From contig JAHREC010000007.1 in assembly GCA_020081605.1 (NCBI GenBank), forward strand, positions 868,001 through 932,000: a DNA stretch of 64,000 nt, written 5' to 3'. The notes beneath the pieces were generated by a model that was given only the letters and a program-made list of their open reading frames with translations, was not told where the DNA came from and searched no databases. Below, in pieces: positions 21,837 through 33,910 of this stretch; the stretch's first letter is position 1, and each line of letters begins with the position of its first letter. A program made the translations under genes and the position numbers. The stretch is from Albifimbria verrucaria (Eukaryota; Ascomycota; Sordariomycetes; Hypocreales; Stachybotryaceae).

Positions 21837-22733
21837 TGGTGTGGGGGTGACGGTTTCCCCGCGGCTTTATATGCCAGGAATTCTAGCGTCGTTAGTGTTG
21901 AATGAATCTGCAAGGATACTGTAGTTTGGGAATGGTTGTCCATCTTGGCTGGTATCCTCAGCCATGAGCCGAACCGTTCGTTTCTAAGCAAGCCTAGTCA
22001 CAAGGCGCATACCGTACGGAACATGAGGCTCATTTCATCACCTGCAGATACGAACTGGAGGGGGCTTTTTGTATATGCAACGACTCGTTTGCAGGAGAAC
22101 CAACCAATAACAGTGTTTCGTTGATCAGTCTCCCTTGGTTTAGGCCGAGACATCAGTGACAGGTCACAGACAAGGAAAGGCAACTTCGTAACATTGAGAT
22201 CATGCTTATGATTCGAAATAAGTGAAGTTTTCAGCTCTTATTAAGCTAAGGACATGTTCAACACAGCCCTTTCGTCTGTATACTAATGTTGCCGATGTGG
22301 TGATGGATGGCTCTGGAGGAAGATACACGAATTTTGTCGTGGTCCTGAACAATCTTTTGGAAAACGACCACCGTTCCATAAGAGACCTAAATATCATCAG
22401 GAATAAAAGGAAGGATAGTAATTTGTGATTTAATGTCTTTCATCTAGTAATGTATACCGTACAAGGAAATCTGGAGGCCTAGCCAAGTGTAGTTGATGGA
22501 GGATATCAGTAATGGCATGTGCTATAAACTTACCTTGGCCTCACTCAACCGCCAGGGCCGCGGAGATAGCCTATGCCTTCTTGAATTGCACTTTGGCAAC
22601 ACCATTTTTATAGGAGCATCAATCAACATTCACATAAAGTGATTAGAAAAAAAGGAAGAAATCAGAATCATTCCAAGCGAAACGAGGCTAACATCAGACC
22701 TGCCAAGTGAGTGGGAAGAAACCACAAAAAGAA

Positions 22734-22807
22734 TGGTCCGTATGAGGGTCGAACTCATGACCTTCGCATTATTAGTACGACGCTCTAACCAACTGAGCTA
22801 ACAGACC
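22734..22807 (-). tRNA. tRNA-Ile(AAU), uninterrupted copy
   Basis: A 74-nt intronless gene. Acceptor GGTCTGT/ACGGACC, D arm GCTC-AGTTGGTTA-GAGC, G26, anticodon arm TCGTA-CTAATAA-TGCGA (anticodon AAT), T arm ATGAG-TTCGACC-CTCAT, discriminator A. From nucleotide 8 to 65 it matches the interrupted copies exactly once their inserts are removed; acceptor-stem pairs differ in a compensated way. A TTTTT terminator follows. Confidence 0.95.
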
Positions 22808-24879
22808 ATGCGAATTGATAACGACTCACTTATTATGCATTCTCAATTGTACTAAGATTTCCGGTGACACCCTTGCTCTGGCACTTTGTTTAGCCCTTTG
22901 CCTCTCGTCATTTCCTTTACAGAATTGTCTACAATCCTTCATACATTATGATCGTCCTCGAACTCCTCTGAAGTCCCTCGCTTCTGTTTATACTTGGCTT
23001 TACTCGCGCACCGATGGCCAGTTGTTGTATGTTCTGTCCTTTTACGATATCGACATTATTGCAATATTGGACTCATGTTGATAGCTTTATGGGCATGCCT
23101 TCAGTAGTACGGAGCTATCTAGATCGAATCTCACAAAATAGTAAAGTAAACATACTTGCTTGTAGGGTTATGCTCAGCAACGCTTTTTATGGTAGCCCTT
23201 ATCTTACAGACAAGCATATGTCTTTCATGGAAGCGCAGGAGAGCAAGTATTCTGTTTGCAACCCAATCCTTGATTTTCTAGAGACTTGGTATCATCGGAG
23301 CAACGAAAAGTGGATTCTTCTGACAGCAACCCGATTTGATAACCATGAGCATCTAGAAAAGCTGTCTAAGGCTAACTTGTAACCAGCCATTGTCATCTAT
23401 GCACTTTAGATCAACAGAGCTGAGATTCGTCCGGAACAACTCATTACAATTAAGCTTGAAACGGACACAGCGGGTTTCACGCGCCATCAGATTTTTGTAC
23501 ACGATATTTGCAGTGTTACCTCGTTCTAAGTTCCTACTAGTGGTGCAGCTATCGGGTGATCACAATCAACTCTGGTCAAATGCCGGAACAGTGATTGGTT
23601 GCCTCGTGAGTGTGCCCATCAGGATAATCAAAAGGCGAAACTCGGCAGCCAAATGTCGGTGAACCTAGTTAGATATGAAATAGTAGGAGAGCCATTTGTA
23701 GCCATGAGATTGAATAAGAATTGCTCAGACTCAAAGCCCACGTCTAATTTCTTCACGTTACCTCATGGCTTCGCATCAATGACGACAGGTGTATTCGGAC
23801 CTATTCTCAGTTCACTGGGGCTTTTCTGCATGAGAATCAGGTTTCTGCAGAGCCCCAGTTTGATAGACGCTGTATTACGACATTTGTCGCTCCAACAAGG
23901 CCAACGCGTCTGGCTGTGTGTCACCGAGGCAGTGAGACATGGTGTGGCTCTACCAGGTGCCCAGGCCATTGGCAGCACCTTGTTCAGGTGACATGCCTGC
24001 CCCTTACGTAGAAACAGGATACGGTAATGTAAGGGTCCTATGGCTGAACGAATCGCCACATTAGCCTTCCTGATCCGAGTTGCCGATTGTGTACTTGGTA
24101 GAAACCAGATCCGTGACCGAGGGCGGCGTCCTACCATCATTGTGACACCACCCCTGGCCAGCATCATTATGCCCATATCACGCAAACGCTCAAACATCTT
24201 CATCGACACGGCTTAGCGCTAGGCTTGTATCCCTTTGGCTTCAATAACGAGGATTTAAATCGGCAATCTCGTCTACCAAATATAGCAGACATGGACGCAA
24301 TCATGCCAAGTCTCCGTTTTGAGACAACCAAACCAGCAAAAGCTACAGCCGTGTCCCGATCCGGAAAATGTCTCGAGTGTAATTGACCCGGTTGTCGAAT
24401 AACACGGCCTCGATGCCTGGACTTAGTCTCAACACGGCCAAGCAGACGATGGTTCCAGCGGCACAGCCCAAAGGCATTTGCAAAGGCTATCGAAAAGGTC
24501 GTTAGCACCCTCAATTTGCTAACGCACGCGGCAAACAATGCCTTAATTGGACGCCACTAAGGCACCGGCACCCCGGAGCTCCGGCATCCAGAGCCGTCAG
24601 CATTTCACCAGCCTGTGGATACCATCTTCAATGTTACAGCTCGGGGAGAGGGAGGTGATCTGGAACCAGCCATGTGGATTTGCTGCTTGTTCTAGCCCAG
24701 ACGTCTTGCCTCGCACCCTCATCGCCCTATCACAAAGACGGCTTTGTCTTGGGGCCTGCTGCCTATGGAACAACCGCGCTCGCCATGTGCGGCGCGAGTA
24801 CAAGAGCACGCTGGTGCCCGCACCGCCGGGTGTGGAGGAAGTTCTCTTGTCTCGTCCTTTACCTTCAACCGACAACACA
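22808..24879. other. 2 kb region without an assignable gene
   Basis: Open frames exist at 22815-23382 (two overlapping frames), 23390-23662, 23599-23991 on plus and 23763-24209 and 24200-24538 on minus. None shows a motif, signal peptide or clean splice pattern that I recognise. The stretch around 24000-24450 is long-open in more than one frame and may be a degraded gene. The last ~250 bp are probably the multicopper oxidase promoter. Confidence 0.4.
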
Positions 24880-26798
24880 ATGGCCTTGAAGCTGGTGCCA
24901 TCGTTGCTCGTCCTCCTGACGCAGCCTTTCTTCGCTTGGGAGCAAGACGGGAGTTTGACTTTGAGATCACCTGGGCTCGAGAGGCCCCGGCAGGTCTGTC
25001 TAGACCTTTACTTTTAGTCAATGGCCAATCTCCGGGTCCTCTTATCGAAGTTGACCAAGATGATTGGGTCGTTGTTCGACTTCACAACAATGCAGCGTTA
25101 AAGTCTGCCATCCACTTTCATGGTAAGTACAACAACTATTATATACTTATTCTATACTTACAATTTATTCAAGGTCTTGAGATGCACAACTCTCCTTGGA
25201 CTGATGGCGTTCCTGGTGTCACCCAACGTCCCGTCCCGCCCCATACCAACTTCACCTATGAGTTCCAAGCAACACAGTACGGAAGCTACTGGTACCACGC
25301 TCACTACCTCAGCCAGATCGAGAACGGCCTAATGGGCCCTATTGTGATTCACCCTCGCCCTGGCGACCCCAAGCCCTTCAACCTCATCTCTCAAGACGAG
25401 AACGCGATCAAGGCAATGGAGCATGCTGAGCACAAGGTCCGACCGCTGATGATCTCGGACCTCACACGCCTACACGCCCATGAGAAGTGGCTCGTGACAC
25501 AAGCTGCAGGTCTTGAGATCACATGCTACGATGCCTTTCTATTCAATGGCAAGGGCAGCGTCGGATGCCTCACTCCTGAAGACATTGAGACGCATATAAG
25601 CCCACAACAGGAACGATTGTTGAAGCTTTCCCTGGCTCTCAATTGACAAACAAAGGGTAAGCTCTTCATGATTCTTACAACTTTAACCGAGAACCGTATT
25701 TTACTAACACGCCAAAGGTGCTTGCCTCCCAAGGTTATGGGTAGAGTCGGCGGTGTCAACGCTGTCTTCAACACTAGTGCCATCCCGCGCCGCATCTTTT
25801 ACGATTGTCAACCGACCGAAGGCGATATCGAGGTGATCCATGCGCCCAAGTCCTCTGTTCCTGGGGAGCGCTGGGTGGCCATAGACCTCATCGCCGCCAC
25901 CAACTTCTTCACATATGCGGTGTCCATCGATGAGCATGACATGTGGATCTACGCCATGGATGGATCCTATATCGAGCCACAGAAAGTCCAGGCCGCTATC
26001 ATGACCAATGGCGACCGCTTCTCGGTGCTTGTCAAAACTAGCAAGCCGGGAGACTTCAAGATCCGCGTCAATTCGGTTACTGCGACGCAGATGCTGACCG
26101 GCCATGCGCTGCTATCGGTTGATGGGGCTGGCAAGAATGCTAGATCCGAATCCAAGCCTCACATCAACATTGTCGGTGGACCTACGTCCAAGGGCGTCGC
26201 CTTCTTTGACCAAACCAAAGCCGCGCCATTCCCACCTGACCCCATTGCCGAGGTCGCAGATCAAACTCATATCCTGACCATGCACATTGACGGCGCGTCT
26301 TACCTCTGGGCATTGAACGGATCGCGCCTAATGCCCAACAAACTTGATGACGCACCACCAGTCCTATTCTATCCCCAGCCAGATGTTCAGAACAATGTCA
26401 CAATTACAACACGTAACAATACCTGGGTAGACCTGATCTTCATCGCCGCTGAAATTCCCATGCCACCTCACCCAATTCACAAGCACGGCGTCAAGATGTA
26501 CGAGATCGGCTTCGGCACGGGGCCGTTCAAGTGGGCATCTGTCGCCGAGGCCGTCAAAGACCAGCCCGAGAACTTCAACCTCGTCAACCCTCCACGCAGA
26601 GACTCGTTCGCGACAATACCCGCTGGCAAGGACATAACATGGACAGTCATGCGCTACCACGTCACCAACCCTGGGCCGTGGCTGCTACATTGCCATATTA
26701 TGAACCACATGATGGGTGGCATGATGATGGTGATTCAGGATGGCATAGATGCCTGGCCAGAGGTGCCGTTAGCATATCGGGACAAGCCCAAGGAGTAA
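24880..26798 (+). CDS. Multicopper oxidase (laccase / ascorbate-oxidase-like), secreted
   Basis: Exons are 24880-25122, 25174-25656 and 25718-26798; introns are 51 and 61 nt, the second with a CTAAC branch site. A signal peptide (MALKLVPSLLVLLTQPFFAW) is followed by the first cupredoxin domain (FDFEITWAREAP, VNGQSPGPLIEV). All four copper motifs are visible: IHFHG, WYHAHY, HPIHKHG and HCHIMNHMMGGM. Type 1, 2 and 3 copper ligands are therefore present and the enzyme should oxidise phenols or similar donors with O2 reduced to water. The axial type-1 position is Met. Missing bases near 24945 and 25631 (CCC run) are each repaired by one base. About 600 residues is normal for ascomycete MCOs. Confidence 0.85.
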
Positions 26799-27369
26799 TA
26801 ATGGAGAGGCGCATTTAGGGTGGGAATAGTCGAGTTCGTATTGATGGCGTTGGGCGGATAGGCGTTGGACCCCTTGTATGAATTGAAGCAGAGCGTCGAT
26901 ACATCAGAAAACTACAAAACACTGTAACATTTAAATAGTACAACCAGGAAGGAGTCCTAGAATAGGGCAAACTCTTCGAATTCAACATGCTCGATGATTC
27001 ATCCATAAGCGCCAGCCTGCCTAGAGTCGCAACGTGTGATCCCATAAAGGCGCAGCCTAAAGCGGAGCTAAGAAGGATTATGCGAATCCCTGCATGAGGC
27101 AGCCTTTAAATGCACTATTCCCACCGACGTGGTACTGACTCGGATCTAACGTCGGATTCCATCCTGTAGGCAGGCGTTTTCTTCCCCATGCCTTTAGTAA
27201 GTTGGCGTGTGGGATTGAGACGCATAGCTGGCAGAGCCATACTCAAATATAGGAGATTCCCTTCCCTAAGCTGGCCTTTGGCTTTTCGCGACGAATATCT
27301 GTCTTGCCACTCGTAGCTAACACACGAAACTACTCATCTTCAATCAAGAAACCAAAGAGAAAAACAGCC
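26799..27369. other. Intergenic region, no gene supported
   Basis: 3' region of the multicopper oxidase and promoter of the dioxygenase gene. No repeat or RNA gene is seen. Confidence 0.45.
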
Positions 27370-28271
27370 ATGCAGAGGACCACTTATACCTCTAGACCAG
27401 TGGACATCCCGTCCACCTTCTTGAGCGGCCCATCACCAGCACCAATCGTCGCCAAAGATGTCCCTTCAAAACGTCCGACGTGCCCGAGTACAACGGCAGC
27501 GTAGCCATTATCCTTGACAACGTCATCTCACCCGAGGAGTGCAAGCAGCTCATCGCGCTCGCTGAGGACTCGGTCCCTCGCACGGAGGACGAAGACGCAG
27601 CCGCTGACTTCTCGGCATGGAAGCCTGCCATGGTCTCTTCAGGAGTTGGAACGGAGTTCATGGATCAGTCGTACCGCAACAGCGACAGGATTGTCTGGGA
27701 CGAGCAGACAGTCGTGGACCGCTTGTGGGAGCGCTGCATGGACGTGCCGCAAGTGAAAGAAGCCATTGCTAGGGTCAACAAGATCAATGGCAGGCCGAAT
27801 GGAAAATGGGTATTCCATGAGCCCAACAAGCGCATGCGTTTTTGAAGTACTCCAAAGGCCAGTTCTTCAAGCGTACGTCTACCCATTCTCCAATGAGTCT
27901 CATCAGTTACTAATTCATTCTTAGCACACGTCGACGGACCTTACTGGTATGAGAAAGACGGCCAGGAGTTTGAGACGCATTTCACGCTACATCTCTACCT
28001 CAACGACTCAGCCGCCGTAACCGGCTCCTTCAACGGCCTTGTCGGCGGCTCAACGGCGTTTCTCTCGCGGGACCGGAAGCGAAAGATAGACGTTGACCCC
28101 AAGGCGGGCAGCGTCTTACTTTTCCAGCACAAGGGACTACTTCACGAGGGGGCAAAGGTCGAAAAGGGCATCAAGTACACCATGCGGACGGATATCTTAT
28201 TTAGGTGGATTCCAGATGAGGAGTCAGAGGGCAGACCCCAGATACAAAACACCAGCTCGCATCACAATTGA
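27370..28271 (+). CDS. 2-oxoglutarate/Fe(II) dioxygenase (prolyl 4-hydroxylase-like)
   Basis: Exon 1 is 27370-27872 and exon 2 is 27925-28271, with a 52-nt GTACGT...CTTAG intron carrying a TACTAAT branch site. The iron triad is visible: His and Asp in PHVDGPYWYE at the start of exon 2, and the distal His in LLFQHKGLLHEGA. The Arg of YTMRTDILFRW is the expected 2-oxoglutarate ligand. The N-terminal part (VAIILDNVISPEECKQLIAL) is typical of P4H-alpha-like enzymes. The substrate in fungi is not known. Two missing bases, near 27453 in a C run and near 27840 in a T run, split exon 1. No signal peptide is seen, so it is likely cytosolic or nuclear. The stop lies only 16 bp from the end of the convergent Prp2 gene. 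Confidence 0.82.
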
Positions 28272-28287
28272 ACAAATCTTTTGCCAT

Positions 28288-31200
28288 TTACCTCTGTTTG
28301 GGCATCTTCTTCTCCTCCATCGCCTCGATATCCTTCTTCTTGTGGAAATGAGGCGCCAGCTCCGCTAGCCACCTGATCTCGATGGGCATTACGCTGCGCA
28401 TGTATTCCTTCGTCGTCTGTACCAACTCGAAATATACCACCATTTTCTCCGGCGGGTCGACGCCCATTAACACGCTGCTGGGGTGTATATACACCGTGGT
28501 GTTATTCTTGACTGTTCTGTAGCTGTCGCCGCTCTTCTGTAGTCGTGCGGCGTTGGGGAAGAATCCAGCCGTGATGGCGCGCTTGATCGGGCGAAGATTG
28601 GTTGCGCCGCACGTAGACATTGTCACTTCGACACGCTCGCACAGCTTGGCGAGCTGGTCTCGTACGTCTCTAGCTCGGGTTAGGGAACGCTGCTGTAAGA
28701 AGTTCTCGCGTGACCAGATTGGCGAGAAGTCACTATCAACCCATTGGTTCCAGACATTCAGCAGTGTGACGTGATCGCCACCATCCTTGACCGTAAATCT
28801 GTTTCGTGCGCTGTCGGCATGGATCTTCTTGTCCTTGGGTCGGAAGAACAGCGCAGACGCCTCACCAAGCATGGCAATAATGGACAGGACCTCTTCAACG
28901 CATCCTTCCTTGTCGGCAGCAAGAACCGCCTTTGCCAGCATCGGATCTGTAGGAAACTCGGCCATCTGGCGTCCCATCTTTGTGAGCTCTCCCTTGTGGT
29001 TCAAGGCCTGCAGGGCAAAGAGCTGATTCAAAGCACCAATAAGAGCTTCTGTCGGCGGAGGATCCATGAACTCAAAGTCAAGCAGCTCGTTGATACCCAG
29101 AGACTTCAGTTGCAATACAACGCCGTTGAGGTTCGTCCGCTGAATCTCAGGCGTGGTAGACTCGTCCATCTCGTTCATGTAGGCAAACTTGGTATACAAT
29201 CTAAAACATTTACCCGGTCCAACACGTCCGGCACGACCACTTCGCTGGTTGGCAGAAGCTCGGGAGCACGGGACGACAACCAGGTTAGACATGCCGGTGG
29301 CCGGGTTGTAGATGTTCTCCTTGACATAGCCAGGATCGATAACATAGACAATGCCGTCAATGGTCAAACTGGTCTCGGCAATGTTGGTGGCAAGAACCAC
29401 TTTTCGTGCGCCTTCTGGTGTAGGCTCGAAGATTTTGGACTGCAGCTCGGACGGCAAGTTGGCATAAATAGGACAAATGACCAGTTCTTTAATTCGACTG
29501 CCAAGTTTCTTCGCCGTCTCAGCAATTTCTTGCTCAGCAGCTTCAATTTCATCCTGACCCGTGAGGAAGATGAGAATGTCACCCTTTCCTTGGGTAGTGT
29601 GGATTTGAAACGTCGTCGTAATAGCTGCAGCCAGGTAGTTGGCCTCAGGGGCAGGGGTATAGTATATGTCAACGGGGTATCGTCGACCTGGAATATTGAA
29701 AATAGGCGCGTCGTCGAAGTATTGCGCAAACTTCTCAGCATTCATTGTAGCCGAAGAAATAAGCAGCTTCAAGTCGCGTCGCTCGCGGGCCAGATCCTTG
29801 ACCAGTGCTAGCAGAATATCTGTATGCACCGTCCGCTCGTGCGCCTCATCAATCATCAACGCCGAGTAGCTGGACAGGTCCGGCTCCGTCATGAATTCTC
29901 GGAGAAGCATACCATCGGTCATGTACTTGAGGATGGTCTTGTCGCTAGTGTTGTCCTCGAATCGAATCGAGTAACCAACTTCATTTCCGACCTTGACGCC
30001 AACCTCGTCAGCGACACGAGCGGCTACACTCATGGCGGCCACTCGTCGCGGCTGCGTGCATCCCACCTTCATGCCGTTCTTGGTGTATCCGGCCTCGTGT
30101 AGGTATTGAGGAAGCTGCGTAGTTTTACCGCTACCGGTTTCACCAACAATGACCAGGATTTGGTACTGCTCCAGAGCTGCCAGGAACTCGTCGCGGTATT
30201 TGTAGATAGGAGACTTTTCCTCGTCTCCTGTATCGATAGCTGCTTCTTCTCTGCAGCCTCGATCTGCGCATCCAGGAACATCTGTTCCTTGGTAAGACCT
30301 TTTTGGTCTCCTGGCATACGAGAGTCGAGGTTCCATTGGATGTACTGCGCGTCGTCCATGACATAGTCGTAGTCCTCATTTTCTCTCTCAGCCCGTTGTA
30401 TTTGAGCCTTGGCCTTGGTGGCCTGCTCCTTTCCCACTCTTCATGTTCTGTCACGAACTTCTCCTGGCCGTACTCGTCCTTTTCGACATAGCGCTTGTAC
30501 AAGGCCTCTTCCTTCTTTTTCATGTCGACCTTTCCTCTCTCGGTGATGTAATCCTCGGGGATCATGTATCCATCGCGGTGGTCGTCGATCCTCAATCGCT
30601 CCTCGGCCAGGCGCAGAATCTCCCGGTTTTTGGCAAACTCTGCCTTTTCTCGTTCCGACAGCCTCACGCCACTGCGCAACTCTTCTGTTTCTTCAGCGAC
30701 CTGTTTCCGCAGCAGGGCCAGGCGCTCAGCCTCTCGCTTCTTGAGGTACTCCTGTCGCGATCTCTCTCGCAGGTCGGGCAGCGCAGCACTTCTGGCGGTC
30801 GAATCTTCCGCAAGCTTTCTTCGAGACGACGATTCGCCGTCTCGGTCGTACTTCTTGGATCGTCCGTCATCCTTGTCCTTCAGTCGTTTCGCGAAAGCTT
30901 CTCTCTCCTCAATGTCCTTTTGCCGCTCCAGCTCTTCTTTAGCACCGTCGGAAAGGTTCCCGTCGTCGTCTCCATCGTGACTGAGCTTGACGCGCTTGCT
31001 TGCGGATTCGCGAAACTCGGGCTCCTCCTCTTCCTGCTCCTGTTCGTCGGACGGGGGCTCTTCGTCGGCCCACCTGTCGTCGAAGTCGGCGTCATCGTCG
31101 CGTCGTCGCAATTGCTTGGAGCGGCTGTGGTGAGACGAGCCGCGTCGCGGGGACCTGGAGCGGCTACGGTCTCGTCGGGATTTGGAGTGTCTCGAGGAGG

Positions 31201-31310
31201 AAGCCTCGTCGCGATCACGATGGCGATGCCTAGGCTTCTTTTCCTTGGTGACCTTCTGGGGTCCGACCTCGTCATCCCCATCGGGATGAAGGCATACTTT
31301 TGGAGCTCAT
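28288..31310 (-). CDS. PRP2: Pre-mRNA-splicing DEAH-box ATPase Prp2 (DHX16)
   Basis: Prp2 remodels the activated spliceosome (Bact) before the first splicing step; Spp2 is its G-patch partner (family knowledge). The N-terminal third is Arg/Ser- and acidic-rich with coiled segments. The helicase core shows [13 protein letters not shown] (motif I), [25 protein letters not shown] (DEAH box), [34 protein letters not shown] and QRSGRAGR (motif VI). HA2/OB domains follow ([17 protein letters not shown] region, [20 protein letters not shown]), and the C-terminus ends KKMPKQR. The length of ~1000 residues fits Prp2 rather than Prp16 or Prp22. Frame breaks lie near 30437 and 30226 (one base missing each) and near 31284, where a GGGG run appears one base too long. 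The start ATG at 31310 gives [11 protein letters not shown]. Confidence 0.92.
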
Positions 31311-31839
31311 GGCGGGCTAGAAGACAAGACAAGGGCAAGCTCTGCTGAGTCCTCGCCGGTGAAATGAGTGCTGACGTGGTTCCAAAAGTCCTGCCAGCGA
31401 GCTACCAGCTCAAACTCCCATCACGGCCGTTATCACCAAGCAAGATCTACTACTGTACGGATTATGTAGAGCTTAGACTAAATGCAGCCTGGATGCGGAT
31501 CTTCCGAAATCCTGGGGCAGGTTTATCCGGAATGCGCATGGAATTGATCCGACACCCAATCAAAGCGCCCCGATAAGGCTAGCTCTACAGGGGTCCAGCG
31601 ACAATGCCAGGGATCTCGGGGAGAATGCGCCTCTGTTTAAATAATGTTAACACGCTGGTATCTTAGTTGGTGTCTCTCCCCATGACCATGCTTTGAGTCC
31701 AAGTTTCCTCTTCTCCCCATTCCGTCTTTGTTTTTTCCTTTGCACGCTGCAGGAACTCATATAATTAGAGCATCTAGACGGTCATTGCTTTTGTTTCGCA
31801 CTTGCTTAAGGTTCCCTTCACTGGGCAACTCTCAGCGCA
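31311..31839. promoter_or_regulatory. Divergent promoter region between Prp2 and the ER Hsp40
   Basis: 529 bp between two divergent start codons. There is no gene. A pyrimidine-rich leader precedes the Hsp40 ATG at 31840. The region may hold shared control elements, but no unfolded-protein-response consensus was identified with confidence. Confidence 0.45.
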
Positions 31840-33188
31840 ATGTGGTTCCACGGCGCGGCCCTCATCCTCCTGCTGGGCCTTGTCCAGCTGGCGCTCTGCG
31901 CCGAGGACTACTACAAGGTATGCATATGGAACATGGCTGAGTGTCTGTGCATGGATAAGCTAACAATGGTAGATTCTTGGAGTGGACAAAAAGCAACGGA
32001 CAAGCAGTTGAAGTCGGCATATCGCCAGCTATCCAAGAAATACCACCCAGATAAGAACCCGTATGCTCAACCACCACCGTCACCTTGACTGCAGACTAAC
32101 AAGCTCCCAGTGGCGACTCCACCGCTCATGACAAGTTCGTCGAGGTCTCCGAGGCCTACGGCGTCCTGAGCGACGCCGAGACCCGTCAAATCTACGACCG
32201 CTACGGCCACGAGGGTGTCCAGAACCATAAGAACGGCGGTGGCGGCGGCCACGATCCCTTCGATATGTTCAGCCGTTTCTTCGGCGGCCACGGACACTTC
32301 GGCCGTAACTCCCGTGAGCCTCGTGGCCACGACATCGAGGTCCGTGTCGAGATCTCCTTCGTGACTTCTACAACGGCGCCACCACCGAGTTTCAGTGGGA
32401 GCGCCAGCACATTTGCGAGACCTGTGAGGGTACAGGCAGCGCCGACGGCAAGGTCGATACTTGTTCTACCTGCGGCGGTCATGGTGTGCGTATCGTCAAG
32501 CAGCAGCTCGCCCCGGTATGTTCCAGCAGATGCAGATGCGCTGCGACGCCTGTGGCGGTCGTGGCAAGACCATCAAGCACAGGTGTCCCACATGTAACGG
32601 ACAGCGTGTCGAGAAGAAGGCCACCAAGGTCAGCCTCAAGATTGAGAGAGGTGCCGCCCGCGATTCCAAGGTTGTCTACGAGAACGAAGCCGACGAGAGC
32701 CCTGACTGGGTCGCCGGCGACCTCATTGTCACCCTATCCGAGCGTGCGCCCAGCATGGAGAACAACCCGGACCGCGTCGACGGCGCTTTCTTCCGCCGCA
32801 AGGGCCACGACCTGTACTGGACCGAGGTGCTGTCGCTGCGGGAGGCCTGGATGGGCGGTTGGACACGCAACCTGACGCATCTGGACGAGCACGTGGTGCG
32901 CCTGGGTCGCCCGCGCGGACACGTCGTACAGCCCGGCCATGTCGAGACCGTACAAGGCGAGGGCATGCCCGTGTGGCACGAGGACGGCGACAGCGTCTAC
33001 CACAAGCACGACTTCGGCAACCTGTACGTCACCTACGAGGTCATCCTGCCGGACCAGATGGAGAGCGGCATGGAGAAGGACTTCTGGGCCATGTGGGAGA
33101 AGTACCGCGCCAAGAACGGCGTCGACCTGCACAAGGACAGCGGTCGGCCAGACGTGGCCCGCCCAAGGCGGACAAGGACGAGTTATGA
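31840..33188 (+). CDS. ER-lumenal Hsp40 (Scj1-like DnaJ) with C-terminal KDEL
   Basis: Exons are 31840-31917, 31973-32060 and 32111-33188. A signal peptide ([20 protein letters not shown]) leads into a J domain ([26 protein letters not shown]). A G/F-rich linker and a zinc-finger-like cysteine domain follow ([42 protein letters not shown]), then the C-terminal peptide-binding domain. This is a type I DnaJ co-chaperone that should activate the lumenal Hsp70 (BiP/Kar2). Single missing bases near 31990, 32358, 32516 and 33163 break the frame. With the last one restored, the protein ends ADKDEL, a perfect ER-retrieval signal; read as given it would run into a wrong frame and lose it. Human and yeast type I homologues in the ER (Scj1, ERdj3) are similar in length, about 410 residues. 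Confidence 0.85.
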
Positions 33189-33910
33189 TGATGTTGTTAC
33201 GGGGAAAGAAACGAAAAATCAGCAATCAGAGGCGCAATGGGATGGGGTCTCGGATAGACGAATATAGCGTGTATGACATGTTTGCCGTGTCTAACTGGAA
33301 TAAGAAGAACGATACCAGAAACTCCAGTGCATCCCGTATTTTTGAATGTGCAAGACGATGTAGAGGCCAGGACGTTACGTTACGCAAGGGCCGTATGGTG
33401 TGGTACAGACAATCTTCCCTTGCGTCATTGAGCAGATGTGCTTCTTTACTGTGCTCTCATGATAGTCCTCGTATAAGTGCAAGCCTTGTCCCCGTTTCTA
33501 CGATTTCTACTCTGCCGCACTGGCTTTCACTCGCTAATAGCTACGATTCGCGTCTCGACACATAATCTGGTGGTGGCTCATCTCCTAATTCACTCCACGC
33601 AGCGTTCCTACGTTCTTCATAGTTGAATATGTCGGAATCACTGCTCAAGTTACCTCTATTTTCGCCATGTATTGGTGAGTATTCAGCTTTCGATTTGTTC
33701 CCATTGGTGTGCTTGTCTTCAATCACTCTTGGTTTGTGTTATCCCTTAATCAACCCATATCTCTTTATAAAGAAGACTGTCTCTCTCCAAGAAGAACTCC
33801 ATCCCCTAAACCATTCATACCTTCGAAGAAACACTATAGCCGTAAACCAACTTCCTCAGCCACTACCAAACGCACCATCTTGGTAATACTAAACTAATAC
33901 AGCTACAGCC
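33189..33910. other. Intergenic region, no gene supported
   Basis: Downstream of the Hsp40 stop the KDEL frame closes at once. The rest is A/T-rich with pyrimidine tracts near 33700-33870 that may be the leader of the small gene at 33911. Confidence 0.45.

Noticed and set aside
28744..29811. 355-codon open frame on the plus strand
   Set aside because: It is antisense to the Prp2 helicase core, whose motifs are unmistakable on the minus strand; the plus-strand translation has no motif.
30443..31348. 301-codon plus-strand frame with hydrophobic character
   Set aside because: Antisense shadow of the charged N-terminus of Prp2: reading Glu/Lys/Arg-rich codons backwards gives Leu/Ser/Phe-rich sequence.
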